Shown: positions 45,301-56,795 of the stretch, one piece after another | Numbering within the stretch: the stretch's first letter is position 1 | Layout of the letters: the number at the start of each line of letters is the position of its first letter | Assembly: GCA_002118135.1 (NCBI GenBank) | Contig: BDIU01000092.1 | Span: 1 to 64,000 of the forward strand | Length of the DNA stretch: 64,000 bases | Reading direction: 5' to 3' | Source of the DNA: Trebouxia sp. TZW2008 | Taxonomy: Eukaryota; Chlorophyta; Trebouxiophyceae; Trebouxiales; Trebouxiaceae | Program-made: the position numbers and the translations under genes | Notes under the pieces: generated by a model | Database searches by the model: none | Told to the model about the DNA's origin: nothing | What the model saw: only the letters and a program-made list of their open reading frames with translations

Positions 45301-48300
45301 CATACAGGCGCGGCTCAGAACAACAAGGGCGTGGAGTGGAAGAGCACTGCAGATAGTGCGCCCAAGAACCCTTCCCTGTCCAAAGAGTCGATCGTCCCAC
45401 AGCGGTCTCAAGCAGTGCATGATCAGCCTGAGATCAACGACTCACACAGCAAAGGTAACTACTCCACATCAACAGCTGACACCTCCGTTCACCACTTCAA
45501 GCAACAATGTAGACGCTGCGGCCAAGAACGTTGCCCTGTGCAAAGATTAAACTGTGCCTCAGCGGTCTCAGGCAGTGCATGACCAGCCTGAAACCAACGA
45601 CCCACACAGCAAAGGTAATCACTCTACATCAACAGCTGACACCTCCCCTTGCCTCAAGCGCCTGTCAAGCAATACGGTAGACAGTACACCCAACAATTTC
45701 TTTCTGTCCCAACACTCGATTGTCCCTCAGCAGACTCAGGCAGTGCATGATCAGCCTGAAACCAATGACCCACATAACAAAGGTACCTATTAGGACCGCC
45801 TCCCCTTGCGGAAGGTCTCAGGTAGTTCATCAGCCTGAGATTGATGACCCACACAAAAGAGTCACTCTTCACCTAGTCAGCTGTCGACAATCACTGTACA
45901 CATTCTGCCAAAAGGGTCTCGCATTTCAAAGATTGCATTGTCCCTCAGCAGTCTTGGGCAGTGCGGGATCAGAGTTTACCAGATAAATTTTGGCCAAATT
46001 TCTAACCGGATTTATGACAACGACCGGTCACTCTGCCGGTTTACCGGTCAGCCTCCACCAACGACCCACTTCACAAAGGTAAGCTTCTTCACCAACAATT
46101 GTCGCTGCCCACCTTTAAAATGCTTTTAAAAAACTTTCAACATTTGTTGCCAAGGTCTGGCAAACGCTTGCACCAAATCCACGGCAGCAAGAGTCATGGT
46201 TCTTAGGCTGTGACTCTGCTCAGTCAAGACTTGGACTAAGCTTTGAGCAAGAGGCAGAAGCCTTTCGTCGCAAGTCAAAACCTTTGAGGAGCAAAACAGG
46301 TTCTTAGAGTCGCTCTCAAGCTTGACGACCGTTTCAACAAGATTTGTATGCAGCTGGCACCATCTTTCCACTGCGCAGCGATCACTATGACACAACAAAC
46401 TCATTTAAAATGGTTCTGAACTCAGAATAGAGCATGCCCAGCATATAGCATATGATCACAGCTGACAGCAATGCCACAGACAAGTCAGCCTTGTTAAGGA
46501 GCGCTACAGACCGCTACAACACATACGACGACTGTTTTACTTGCTTGCTCACGTTCCTCGTAGCTTGCAGTGGTGAGCAAAAAGATTGTGAGTCAGCGAC
46601 ACAGCAGCACTCCCGACAGCAGTCATCATTTGTTGATCTCTTCTTCTTCTTGCTGTGGTTCTCTACCCTTCAGTGGTCAGATATAGCAAGCCGCCACAGC
46701 TGTCTATCAGAATTTTTTTTGGGCCTGCCCTGATGCTGTTGATGTATGACTGGCACAAACTTGCGGTGATCCAACAGATTACTTGCTACACTTTATTGCA
46801 TGCTTGTGTTCATGCACGGTATGGCAGGCTGATCTCCTCTTCATCCTCTTGAGCCAGCACATTCTGCTTGGGTCGTCTCAATCCTCAAGCAATGCTGCAC
46901 TGAATACCATTTTTCGATGCAGCCGCATGCATTTTCTTCAGCAGGCAAGACATTGGCAACCCTGAACCAACGCTCCTGTCACGTGTCAGGCTGCTCAACA
47001 AGCTGTTTCTGTTGCGATCCCGCATATCTGCCTGCGGCTCTTGCAACCATCTCTTGGTCCAAGAGCCCTGGCACCTTTGCATGGCCACAACAGTAATGGC
47101 TTAGTCGGGTTGGTCTTGTCCGCACATGACGCTCAGTGCATCGCTGTTTTCTTCATGCCTAGACAAGCAATGCTGCACCTGCTGGAGCTGCACAATGACA
47201 CTCTGGCACTCTAAGCTCTATCCATCTGAGCTAAGGGTACTTTGAGCGGAATAATCATCCTGTTTAACTGAGAAAGAGGCAAAACCGAGGAAAAGGGATT
47301 CAACACATGGTACACCAGCCTTTGTCAATGTTGATTTAGCAAACCAATGCCTCCAGCCACTCAGCATCTGGCATGTTTGTCGCGTTGATGCCTTCAGCTG
47401 GCGTATGTTGCTTGAAAGAGACCAGTCAGCATCACGTGGGGCCAGCATTGATGTTTTAGTCAACATATATTGCCAGGTGTGCTCCTGCTTGTGTCAATTG
47501 AGCACAACAACCATATTTTCAGCTAGTCTTTGTCACTAGGCTTGGCCTGGTGAGCGTCAAATATGCCAACCGCAGATTCTGCAAGCCGCTCCAGTAGTGA
47601 TGTTTGCTTGCCTGGGCTCACATCCCTAGCAACCACGCATGAAATCATCCACAGTAGTTTGTTTGAGCGGCCGTGCGTCAAGGATGAGGCCAAGTAGGCT
47701 TTTGCCGGCACAGCGAAGTTACTGAAAGTAGCTTTGTTTGACCCAAACTCATGACTTGCAGATTCAACATCAGGCAGCTGTCACGGAACCTTGATGTCGC
47801 TTCTTTAAATGAAAATCAACTGAGCATAATGAAGATGATGCTAGAAATGCAACATTCATGCTGCTGACCTTTTTGAACCCGTTGTCATGTCTTCTCCATA
47901 GGCCGGGACTGACTCAGATGTCGCTTGTCAAAGGTCCCAGCCTGTTGCTCAAGCCTTATGCATGCTGCTCATCTGTTTGAAACCCCTGTTCTGTTTTCTC
48001 TATAGGCTGGGACTGACTCAGATGTCGCTTGTCACAGGTTCCGGCCTGTTGCACAAGCGACGTCTGCGCAGCCCAGCCTCTTCTTCTTCATGTTCGCCAT
48101 CAACCAGCCCACCAGAATCCTCGCCCCTGAGGCAGGGGGGTGAAGATGACCCCCCTGACCCCCACCCCGGTCCCCAAAGTGACCCATCCATCAGCCGGCG
48201 GGCTAAGGCCACGGCTGCGGCACGGGTCAAGAGGAAGAAGTATGCTGCTGTTGTTGATTCACCTGATGAAGAAGAAGAGGCTTCACCAAGCCCTGTACCA

Positions 48301-51300
48301 GGTTAGAAAACAGACCACATGTCACACTGACAATGCAAAGCTTGAACCCAATTTGCAAGTGTTTGAGGGTATGGTACCCGAGATGCGGTGTAAACTGTGA
48401 CATGTGAAATACATTGGTGCCAGTGTTTCAGACACAATACATAGAGATTAGAGTGTCAGACACATGTATTCCTTAGAAGCAATCTATACTACAATGGAAG
48501 GCTTTCGTGTCACCATCGAAGGTACCTTCGATGGTAACATGAAACGCTATACCATCCTTTCTATAACATACAACTTTACACAACACAACACAGCAGGGGG
48601 AAATTGCAGAAAAGGGCATCTTCTCACCGACGACGCCTATCTGTTCATGGTAGAGCAGCACCAGTAGGCGCAAACGCTACACAGTCCTCCAACCAATCGC
48701 AGCAGGGACAGATCAGCGACAGCAGCAGCCAGCCACAGATGCTATCAAAGCATGTAACAAATTGCTTTGATCCTATCCACATGCATCGGCTTCGGCATTG
48801 GTTCATGTCTCCAGACACTCTTTTGCCCAAGATATAAAAATGGTACTGACGAGGCCATCACTCAGCAACAACAGCGCATTCAGAATATTGCTGGGCTTCT
48901 GTACAACGTAAGCAGACCCTGGCAGCATATGACTGATGTGCTGGACCCATGTAACAAGGCCCACGTCAAAGAGCCTGTGTCCCAAAGACCTAGTGGCTGT
49001 GTGATAACAGCATGCTGCAAAACTGCAGCAACAACAGCGTAACCTCAGGAATTTTGGGCTGCTGCTTGACGTGCTCAAACCCTGGCAGCATTAGGTCAAT
49101 GTCCTGCTCCAGTGTAAGAGTTGCTGGGCTCTGTGTGGTGTGCTCAAACTTTTGGCAGCATTCGGTTGATGTGCTGCACCCTTATAACAAGGCCCACGTC
49201 ACAGAGTCTGTGTTCCAAACTTGATTTGTGATGTGGCCATATTACAAAGCTGTAGCAATCACGAGCTGACTGTCTGTTTGGTCGTCCTGAACCACTGCAG
49301 ATTTTGACGGTGGGCCTCTGTGTGGTGTGCTCAAACCCTGGCAGCATCAGGTTGATGTGCTGCACCAATATAGCAAAGACCCCATCACAGAGCCTTTGTC
49401 CCATTGGCTTTTTGGCTCTGCGATGTGGCTATGTCACAAAGCTGCAGCAATCACTAGCTGACTGTCTGTTTGGTCATCCTGAACCGCTGCAAATATTGAT
49501 GTTGGGCCTCTGTGTGGTCTGCTCAAACCCTGGCAGCATTAGGCTGATGTGCTGCACTAGTATAACAAGGCCCACATCACAGAGCCTGTGTCCCATAGGC
49601 CTTTTGACTCTGTGTTGTGGCCACGTCACAAAGCTGCAGCAATCACTAGCTGACTCTCTGCTTGGCTGTCCCTGACAACAGATAGGGCCAGTGCAAACAG
49701 CTACTATGTCTCCACGCATGAAATCTGCACAAACAAAAAAGGCCAAATGCTGTCACAGCTTGTTGTTGAGGGTGTTGGGAAGCATGGCAAAGGCATGCGT
49801 ACAGCTGATGCTAAATGCCATGCTGTTCAATGCATGTGGCATCAGCTGTCCCCACGCTATTGCTTTGCTGCCTTGCTGGCAAACAGAGCAACTGCAGAGC
49901 AGGAAGCAAGCATCTGATAATGGCCTTAGCTATGCCATATATCTGCACAAACAGAAAGACCTGATGGTTAGTCAAGCTGCCCCTTCAAAGCTGACAAACG
50001 CAGCAAAGGCATGTTCGTGACTGATGTCAGACGCAATGCTGTGCAATGCACTTGGTATCAGCTACGCCCATGCTCTTGCTTTGCTGCCTTGCTGGCAAGT
50101 AGCAAGACCACAGAGCAGCAAGCTTGCATCAAGTGATGGCCTTGGCTGTGTCAATGTCTGCACAAACAGAAAGTCCTGATGGTTGGTCAAGCCTACGTTG
50201 TTGGTGCTGACAAGCGCGGCAAACACATGGTCGTGCCTGATGTAGGATGCAATGCTGTGCAATGCATTTGGCATGAGCTATGTGCATGCTCTTGCTTTGC
50301 TGCCTTGCTGGCAATTAGGAAGATTGCACAGCAGGCACTAAACAATGGCGTTAGCTCTGCATTACAGCTGTGCAAACAGGAAGAGACCTGATGGTCAGTC
50401 AAGCCGGCCCTGCAAATGCTGGGGAGCGTGGTAAAGGCATGCACATAGTTGGTGCTGGATGCAATGCTAAGCAATCCGTCTGGCATCAGCTGTCGTCATG
50501 CTGTTGCTTTGCTGTCTTGCTGGCAAACAGAGAGACCGCAGAGCGGGAAGCAAGCAGCAAACAACGCCTTAGCTATGCCACTGATCTGTGCAGATAGAAC
50601 GACTTGATGGCTGGTCAAGCCTGCATTGTGAGCGCTCAGACGCACCGCAAAGGCATGTTCATTGTTGATGCTGGATGCAATGCTGTGCAATGCATTGGGC
50701 ATGAGCTGTGTCCATGCTGTTGCTTTGCTGCCTTGCTGCCAAGTAGCAATATGACAGAGCAGCAAGCCTGCATCAAGTGATGGCCTTAGCTGTGTGAATG
50801 TCTGCACAAACAGAAAGTCCTGTGGTCCGACAAGCCTACATTGCGGGTGCTAACAAGCACACCAAAGGCATCTTTGGGACTGATGTTGGATGCAACGCTG
50901 TCCGATGCAATGCTGTGCAATGCATCTGGTATCAGCTGTCCCCATGCTCTTGCTTTGCTGCCTTGCTGGCAAACAGAGAACATGCAGAGCAGGAAGCAAG
51001 CATCAAACAACGCCTTGGCTATAACATTCGCTTGTGCAAATAGAAAGACCTGATGACCGGTCCAGCCTGCATTGTGAGCGCTCACACGCACAGCATAGGC
51101 ATTCTTTCAGCTGATGACGGCATTTGGCATCATGTTGGCATTTAGTATCAGCTATGTGCACGCTTTGCTGCCTTGCTCGCAAATAGAAAGACTGTAATGC
51201 AGAAAGCATGCACCCAATTTTTTTCTACGCCTTGCTGTGGCGCCCAGTTTTTGTCCTGCTTGTCTTGACTCCTTCCCATTCATTGTACTAAGTGTAACAG

Positions 51301-54300
51301 CTTACACGTGTTGACAAAGGTGCTAGGTGTGTGTGCCACAAGTCCTGCCATGCAAGCAATGCCTTGTCTATTGCTTTGCTGGATAGACTAGGGTTGTGCT
51401 CCTGCGGCTGGTGCCCTATCCCATCATTCAGCTGCAGTTGCTGACGCTTCATTGCTTTATTGGTCTTGCCTCTTCTTTCATGGAAAACCTGTAGGGGTGG
51501 CTGGAAAGCAGCATGATTGCTGTTTTTGTGGAAAGATGCAATCTTGAGAAATCATTTTGGTTGAGCTTCAAAAGTTGCTCAGTAGAAAAGCTGCCATGAC
51601 TGCAGAAGTGGAAATGCTGTTGACAGCCACTTTTTGTTATGTACAAACCCTGAGCTTGATGTTTTTTTTCATGCTGAAAATGTTGCCTGATGTCACTTGC
51701 ACAGCATGTCCAATAGCTTGCGCCTTGGCAACACAGGGCTGGGGTTTGGGTCAGCCCACGCTGTTGTATCCAGTGCTGCTGCACCCTTCTCTTGACAACA
51801 GTGGGCCATCTGTACAAATCAGGTCCTGCACCAACCATGTCTGCATGCTCTCCGTGGCTCAATCTTGATCTAGCAATTGCTTTGGGCATCACAATAAGGA
51901 CATCTCGTGCTCAACGCTAAGAGCACTGTCTAAGGTTACGATCTGTGACGGTAACTGGCTAGCCTATCAGCAGTTGTGTGCGCTCCATGTGCTTGCAAGA
52001 AGAATGAGCATTCAGAGAAAGTTCAACAGGTCAGTTTCCTCACTAATTCCTCCTACGCAACTGTCAATTGCAATCACCCCCTGAGTGAAGCAAGAAACTG
52101 GCCACACTGTATGACAGAAGTCTGCAGAATCTCCAACACATTGACAAGCTGACTGAAACAGAGTTCATTGGGTTTTGCAGAATCTCAAGAAGGCTGAAGC
52201 TTTGAGCCATGGCATAAATATGGCTGTGTTTTGGCTGGATCCATTGAAAAAGCTGAGCCTTTGAGCATGCAGCCGGCTCTTATCAAAGGCTACTTCTGCA
52301 ATTGTCTTTGTGGCTCAATGCCAATGCTTGTGCTGTCTCCAACACTAAGGCTCAAGTCCTGCTGCATCCAGCTTTCCATTGTTTTTGTGTGTTTGCAGAG
52401 TCCATTGAGAAGGCTGAACCTTTGAGCAATGCTGCCAACTCCTACCGGGGGCCTTCTGCTGGTTGCACTGCAGTTGTTGCACTGGTATACCTCTTCTTCC
52501 GCCCCTCTGCTTCTTCCTCTGCTGTCTTCCTTCAAATCTGCCTTTCCTGTTAGCTTAAAGTGACCATCGCACATGCAGCTATGTCAATCTGCCTTCCATC
52601 TTACAGCTGCGCCACTGCCATGCTTGTTTGCAACGTTTATTTCATGCTGTTTTGGGGCTCTTCTGTCATGTCAACGTCATAGGACTCTGTGCTGTGTCTA
52701 TAAGCAGCATGTGCTGTGTCTACAAGCAGCAAATGAGGTTGCAGCAACAATGGTGTCAAGCATCGTCGCATTCTTGCCAAGCTCATTCAAATTCTGTCAA
52801 GTGCCATGCATGGTGCACCACTGTAAAGTATTACTAGCTGGCATATGTGCTTTCACCCTCAGTCTCGAGTCTAAGCATCCATTCAAAGTTGATGACTTTC
52901 TGCAGATGCATGGAGACCAGCTTTTGGTGGCAAATGCTGGGGACTCCCGCTGCGTGGTGTCTGAGAACGGCAAAGCTGTGCCAATGTCCTTTGACCACAA
53001 GCCCACTGATGCAGCAGAGCACAGTCGTATCATCAAGGTAACTTTCCACTGTCAACTTTTGTGTTGGCGGCTCAATTGCAAGCGCTTCACTCATTGCACC
53101 CAAAACCGTATCTGTGAGGAGAAGGCCACTGTTGCAGCAGAGAACAGCCGTATCATCAAGGTGAGTTGCCATTGTCCTCATATATGACTGTTACTCAACT
53201 GCAAATTTGGTTTCATAGTAGTCAAGCCCTCTGATGCAGCAGAGCACAGCCGTGTAATCAAGATAGGTTGCTGTTGCCATTGTTCACCTCTGCTGCTCAA
53301 TTCAGAAAGTTCCTGCAATGTGATTGATATTGCTGGTATTGGAACAGTCGTAAAGTCTAGCAACATAGCAACTGGATGCCTTTGATGCCCAAGCAGTCGC
53401 CATTGCACAACATGTGCCGTTGTTGCTGCGCATTTTGAGAGACGTGATCTCAGACTTGTCCACAGCAATGCTCTGACCAATGACAAATAGGATGTTGCAA
53501 CATCTGCGTGACTCATGTTGTGTGTCATGCAGGCCGGCGGATATGTAATGGATGGGCGAGTCAGTGGCATCCTCAATCTGTCTCATGCCATTGAAGACAT
53601 GGAGTACAAACAGAGAAACCACCTGTCAGCTGCACGAATCATGTCCTATGTCATGCAGGCTGGAGGTTGTGTAATGGATGGGCAAGTCAACGGCAGTCTG
53701 AATCTGTATCGTGCTGTTGGTGACATAAAATACAAACGACAGGCCACCTGTCAGCTGCACGACTGATCCCTTGTGTCATGCAGGCTGGAGATTATATAAT
53801 GGCCAGCCGAGGAAACAGCAGCCTGAATCTGTCTCGTGCCATTGGTGACATTCATTGGTGATATGGAACACAAACAGACCAGCCACCTGTCAGCTGCATG
53901 ACTGATAATATGTCATGCAGGCTGGAGGTTACGTGATGGATGGGCGAGTGAACGGCAGTCTGAATCTTTCTCGTGCCATCGGAGATATGGAATACAAACA
54001 GACAAGCCATCTGTCAGCGGCTGAACAAGCCGTGACAGCTTCCCCAGATGTGCACCAAATCCAACTTGGGCCTTCTTTTGAGTTCATGATCCTGGCATGT
54101 GATGGCATTTGGGACGTCCTCAGCAATCAACAGGTTAGACATATCAGCAATGAACAACAACAGACGATGACAATCAACATGACCATGATGATGCTTCATG
54201 GTAATGGCACTGATGACAGCGTTCCCACATGTACACCAAAGTTTGATTTGGGACCTCTTTTGCGTTCATGATCCTGGCATGTGACGGCCTTTTGGACGCT

Positions 54301-55964
54301 GTCAGCAATCAGCAGGTCAGACACATAAGCATTTGATACAAACACAGATAATGATCATGTGAATTGTGCTCACAACCATAATGGTACTGGTGATAGCTTT
54401 CCTAGGTATGCACCAGATCCAACTTGGCTTGTCTTTTGAGTTCATGATTCTGGCATGTGACGGCATTTGGGATGTCCTCAGCAATCAGCAGGTATTGAGC
54501 AGTGAAAGTCAACACACAATGACAATCAAGTGATAGTCATGCTGAGACTGATGATTGCCTCCCACATGTGTAACAAATCCAACTTAGCCCCTCTTTTGAG
54601 TTCATGATCCTGGCATGTGATGACATACGCGATGTTCTCAGCAGGCAGCAGGTCAGACACATCAGCAGAGGATCACAATAATGGATGATGATGATCACAA
54701 TAATGGATGATGATCATCACACCAACAATTACACAATTACTAATGGTCACATCCAGCCCCTGTCAAGCAGGCTTCGTGCTTGTTGCAGTCTGAACAAGTT
54801 GCCTGATGTTTGTTGCGATTTCACCTTCTCGCCTCAAGGCACACGAGCAAAGATCAGCAGAGCACTTAGCAATATTTGAGACACAATCCCTGCTATTTGT
54901 CATCTTCTGGTCATTGCTTGCTGCAGTCCTACTGGGACCATTGGTAAAAGTGGCAGTTCCAGCTTCTTGTCTCATGATGCATGAGCAAAGAGAAGCAGAC
55001 TGTTCAGCAGGATTGTGAGTCCCCAACCCTGTTAGACAATCCTGATGTTCTCTGCTTGTTGCAGTCATGAGAGAAGCTGTGATTGCTGCATGATCAATGG
55101 CCTGAGTTGTAGCAACAGCGACCTGTTTTGTACATGTAACATTGCCCCTCTCTTGGGTTCTGGTGCGTGTTGACATCTGCTGAGAGGAATGTCACCGATG
55201 CCACCGTGCCCTTAACCCTAAATATATGCCACCATGCCCTAGACCCTAAATATAGCAATGTGTCCAATGCCACTATGCCCAGAGGTCAACAGAATGACCT
55301 GGGTCTGTTGGGTACCGCATCCAACAAACACCTCAATTGTAGATTCAAGAAGCATTGTATTTATGTAATACACTGTTGCTACCTGGACAAGATTCAAGAA
55401 GGAATAAATTTTTATGGTACACTGTTGCTACCTGGACAGACAACTCACCACCTGCTGTCTTGTTGTGACTGGCCAGCTAGTGGTGAGAGGCTCTGGTCAG
55501 ACATGACGCGACCTATTGTCATGTTGTCACTGGCTCGTCACTGGTGCTTGAATCTCATCAAAATCCTGTCTTGACCTATGTTGTGCGTGAATAGTGGTGG
55601 CTGAGCCACACACATGCATCACCTCTGCAGAACTCTGCTTAATAAACAATCAAAGCAGATTGCGCCAATGTGCTTTGCAGGCTGTAGGCTTTGTGAGGGA
55701 TCATCTATTGTGCTTAAAGTTTGTCAATCTGCTTTGCAGGCCGTAGATTTTGTAAGGGAGCGTTTGCTGGAGGGTCAGAGTGCCAAGTACGTGTCCGAGA
55801 GCGTGTGCGACCACTGCCTAGCCAAGGACACAGGCGGAACTGGCATTGGCTGTGACAACATGTCCATCATGATTGTCATCTTCAAAAAGTTCACCAAGTT
55901 TGACTCAGCACACCAAGAGCGAGTTCAGGCAGCCTCCATGAGCGGTGGAGATCTGTACTCTTAG
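42351..55964 (+). CDS. Protein phosphatase 2C, PPM1G-like, 13 recognised exons
   Basis: Exons: 42351-42386, 42568-42639, 42896-43003, 43482-43642, 43905-43999, 44283-44323, 45283-45454, 48038-48301, 48668-48753, 52399-52484, 52906-53037, 53921-54133, 55740-55964; about 563 residues. All joints agree in phase except exon 9 to 10, where one nucleotide is missing, so a small exon probably lies in the 3.6-kb intron 9. PP2Cs are Mn/Mg-dependent Ser/Thr phosphatases. Motifs in order: [12 protein letters not shown] (possible N-myristoylation), [91 protein letters not shown] and [11 protein letters not shown]. All expected metal-binding Asp residues are present. As in PPM1G, an acidic, low-complexity insert ([32 protein letters not shown]) separates DGHGG from SAGCTAV. 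The N-terminus matches plant PP2Cs of this type. The 13.6-kb span is mostly introns full of exon copies. Confidence 0.95.
43174..43215 (+). repeat. Dispersed element, copy 2 (ttgacccccctgtt)
   Basis: tattgtctgttgacccccct...aaggacagtaaa matches 16536-16577. It lies in intron 3 of PP2C and is followed by attgattgattg; copy 1 is followed, after about 160 bp, by an (AATC)n tract. Confidence 0.65.
43365..43462. repeat. AT-rich (TTA)n-like tract
   Basis: Strongly T/A-rich low-complexity stretch directly upstream of PP2C exon 4, far more AT-rich than its neighbours. It probably serves as the polypyrimidine part of the intron. Confidence 0.85.
44361..44423. repeat. CCTGC minisatellite after PP2C exon 6
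   Basis: Twelve or so five-base units (cctgc with cctgt and cctac variants), starting about 40 bp after the donor of exon 6. On the coding strand it is the same unit as the tract after the PGK exon 6 donor. Confidence 0.9.
44970..45282 (+). pseudogene. Tandem copies of the 5' part of PP2C exon 7
   Basis: Units of about 120-140 bp start near 44985, 45080 and 45222. They share agcagtgcaggtagtgctct, gtctgttnacttatgcaagg, cgtctgcag and the coding segment GCCGAGACTAGCAGCAAGCA. Copy 2 (cgtctgcagGGTGCCGAGAC at 45156) keeps acceptor and frame ([16 protein letters not shown]). The model uses the third acceptor, at 45283; the upstream copies could be cryptic or alternative exons. Confidence 0.7.
45455..46080 (+). 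pseudogene. Three decayed copies of the 3' part of PP2C exon 7
   Basis: The exon 7 end (gtgcatgatcagcctgagatcaacgactcacacagcaaag|gtaac) recurs ending near 45616, 45782 and 46078, each with a GTAA- or GTAC-type donor. The copies at 45616 ([13 protein letters not shown]) and 45782 ([13 protein letters not shown]) are well kept; others have stops nearby. Spacing is 160-300 bp. Confidence 0.8.
48880..49680 (+). repeat. Satellite-like repeat, about 185 bp
   Basis: Within PP2C intron 9 the block 'gtgtgctcaaaccctggcagcattaggttgatgtgctgcacc...acaaggcccacgtcacagagcctgtgtcccat' recurs with landmarks near 48910, 49070, 49140, 49328 and 49512. The last two full units are about 184 bp apart and over 90 per cent identical by eye. 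No coding meaning is recognised. Confidence 0.8.
49760..51190 (+). repeat. Tandem repeat, about 216 bp x 7
   Basis: The landmark 'cttgctttgctgccttgctggcaa' occurs near 49859, 50077, 50292, 50505, 50720, 50949 and 51163, a steady period of about 216 bp. Units also share ggatgcaatgctgtgcaatgcat and acagaaagtcctgatggtnngtcaagcc. Divergence between units is roughly 10-15 per cent. The array fills a large part of PP2C intron 9; no intact frame spans it. Confidence 0.9.
52120..52290 (+). pseudogene. Decayed copies of the start of PP2C exon 10
   Basis: ggatccattgaaaaagctgagcctttgagcatgc (about 52238-52271) and ttttgcagaatctcaagaaggctgaagctttgagcc (about 52172-52207) parallel the real start gtttgcag|AGTCCATTGAGAAGGCTGAACCTTTGAGCAATGC at 52399. 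The second keeps its acceptor. Confidence 0.7.
53110..53270 (+). pseudogene. Two decayed copies of the 3' end of PP2C exon 11
   Basis: The end of exon 11 (gcagcagagcacagtcgtatcatcaag|gtaac) recurs at 53133-53160 (gcagcagagaacagccgtatcatcaag|gtgag) and 53236-53263 (gcagcagagcacagccgtgtaatcaag|atagg). The first keeps a good donor; the second has lost it. Confidence 0.85.
53531..53880 (+). pseudogene. Three extra copies of the first part of PP2C exon 12
   Basis: Copies begin after atgcag at 53531, 53660 and 53784; the intact exon starts at 53921. They encode [44 protein letters not shown] and [22 protein letters not shown] at their cores. Copy A has lost Arg and Gly of the conserved SRAIGD block, copy B has Tyr for Ser and copy C has lost DGR, so none could replace the real exon without damage. 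All keep the acceptor and phase. Confidence 0.85.
54232..54652 (+). pseudogene. Three extra copies of the 3' part of PP2C exon 12
   Basis: The block encoding [19 protein letters not shown], with its donor, recurs ending near 54315, 54492 and 54651. Copy 1 has a frame break before [17 protein letters not shown]. Copy 2 keeps [19 protein letters not shown] completely. Copy 3 reads [19 protein letters not shown]. All three keep a GT donor (gtcag, gtatt, gtcag). They follow the intact exon (53921-54133) in intron 12. Confidence 0.85.
55679..55739 (+). pseudogene. Decayed copy of the start of PP2C exon 13
   Basis: tttgcag|GCTGTAGGCTTTGTGAGGGATCATCT precedes the real ctttgcag|GCCGTAGATTTTGTAAGGGAGCGTTT by 61 bp. 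Acceptor and phase are the same ([10 protein letters not shown] versus [10 protein letters not shown]). The copy runs straight into the real acceptor. Confidence 0.85.
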
Positions 55965-56795
55965 CAATCAAAGCCCTCGCACATGTGTACTCAAGTGGGA
56001 GGGTTTTCGAAAGTTGGACATTTGAATAAGGACCTTGGTGCCTATGCCGGTGCCTCGCAGGATGCATTTTGCAGTTATAGGTCGGCTGGGACAGGGATGT
56101 CTGGGCCACAAATTCGTTGCTCAATAGGGCATGGCAGAGCTATGGCATGCAACGCCTTGTCAGCTCGCCATGCTGTGAGCATGCGCTTTGCACGCTGTGC
56201 CAGAATGGCTTTGAGAGGCATTAGATAGTCAGCAGACAGAAGCAGCCTTTGTGTGTCATGTGTCAGGGAAAGAGCATGTTCTGGAGGATTCTTTTGCTAC
56301 AAGTTGCTGCATGAGGGCCTCCTGCTTTGCAAAATTCTTGCTGGATGATTGCAGTAGCACAGTTGGTAATTTGCTCTTTGTTTGCTTGTTGCTCGTCATT
56401 ATTCGTTGAACGTAATCATTTGACCATCTCCAGAGCCTCATGAAAATGACCCTGCAGACACGTGTGAGCCGCACTTATCCATTTATGCACGCTGTGCGCA
56501 ATGTCATGCAATCATTGCTTGGATGTACGATAATGCCACACACTTGCAAGAGCAATCATGTGCGAAAACTTACGAATGCTTGAGCTTTGATGGGGGCAAG
56601 CGACTATAATGATACACTGCTTTTTGGTTTGATTGTGCATGACTCCGTCCTGCCTAACCCAAGGCAGCAAACTGTACTCAGACAACATTATGGCTGAAGC
56701 TCCCAAAGCAGTAACGTCAATGTTGGTCAGATATGTTCAAATCTGCTGTTGCGCATTGATACAGTGGAAACATTATATATTTTACAACTTAAAGA
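55965..56795. other. Convergent intergenic region
   Basis: About 830 bp between the stop of PP2C (plus) and the stop of CHMP1 (minus), holding both 3' UTRs. On the minus strand a TGTAA lies ten bases after the CHMP1 stop (56786-56782), which could be a polyadenylation signal. No coding block or repeat is recognised. Confidence 0.5.

Noticed and set aside
47200..47245. tRNA-like 5' half on the minus strand (TTAGCTCAGATGGATAGAGC)
   Set aside because: It resembles a D-arm and A box, but the anticodon stem does not pair and no T-arm or B box follows. Possibly a decayed tRNA or chance.
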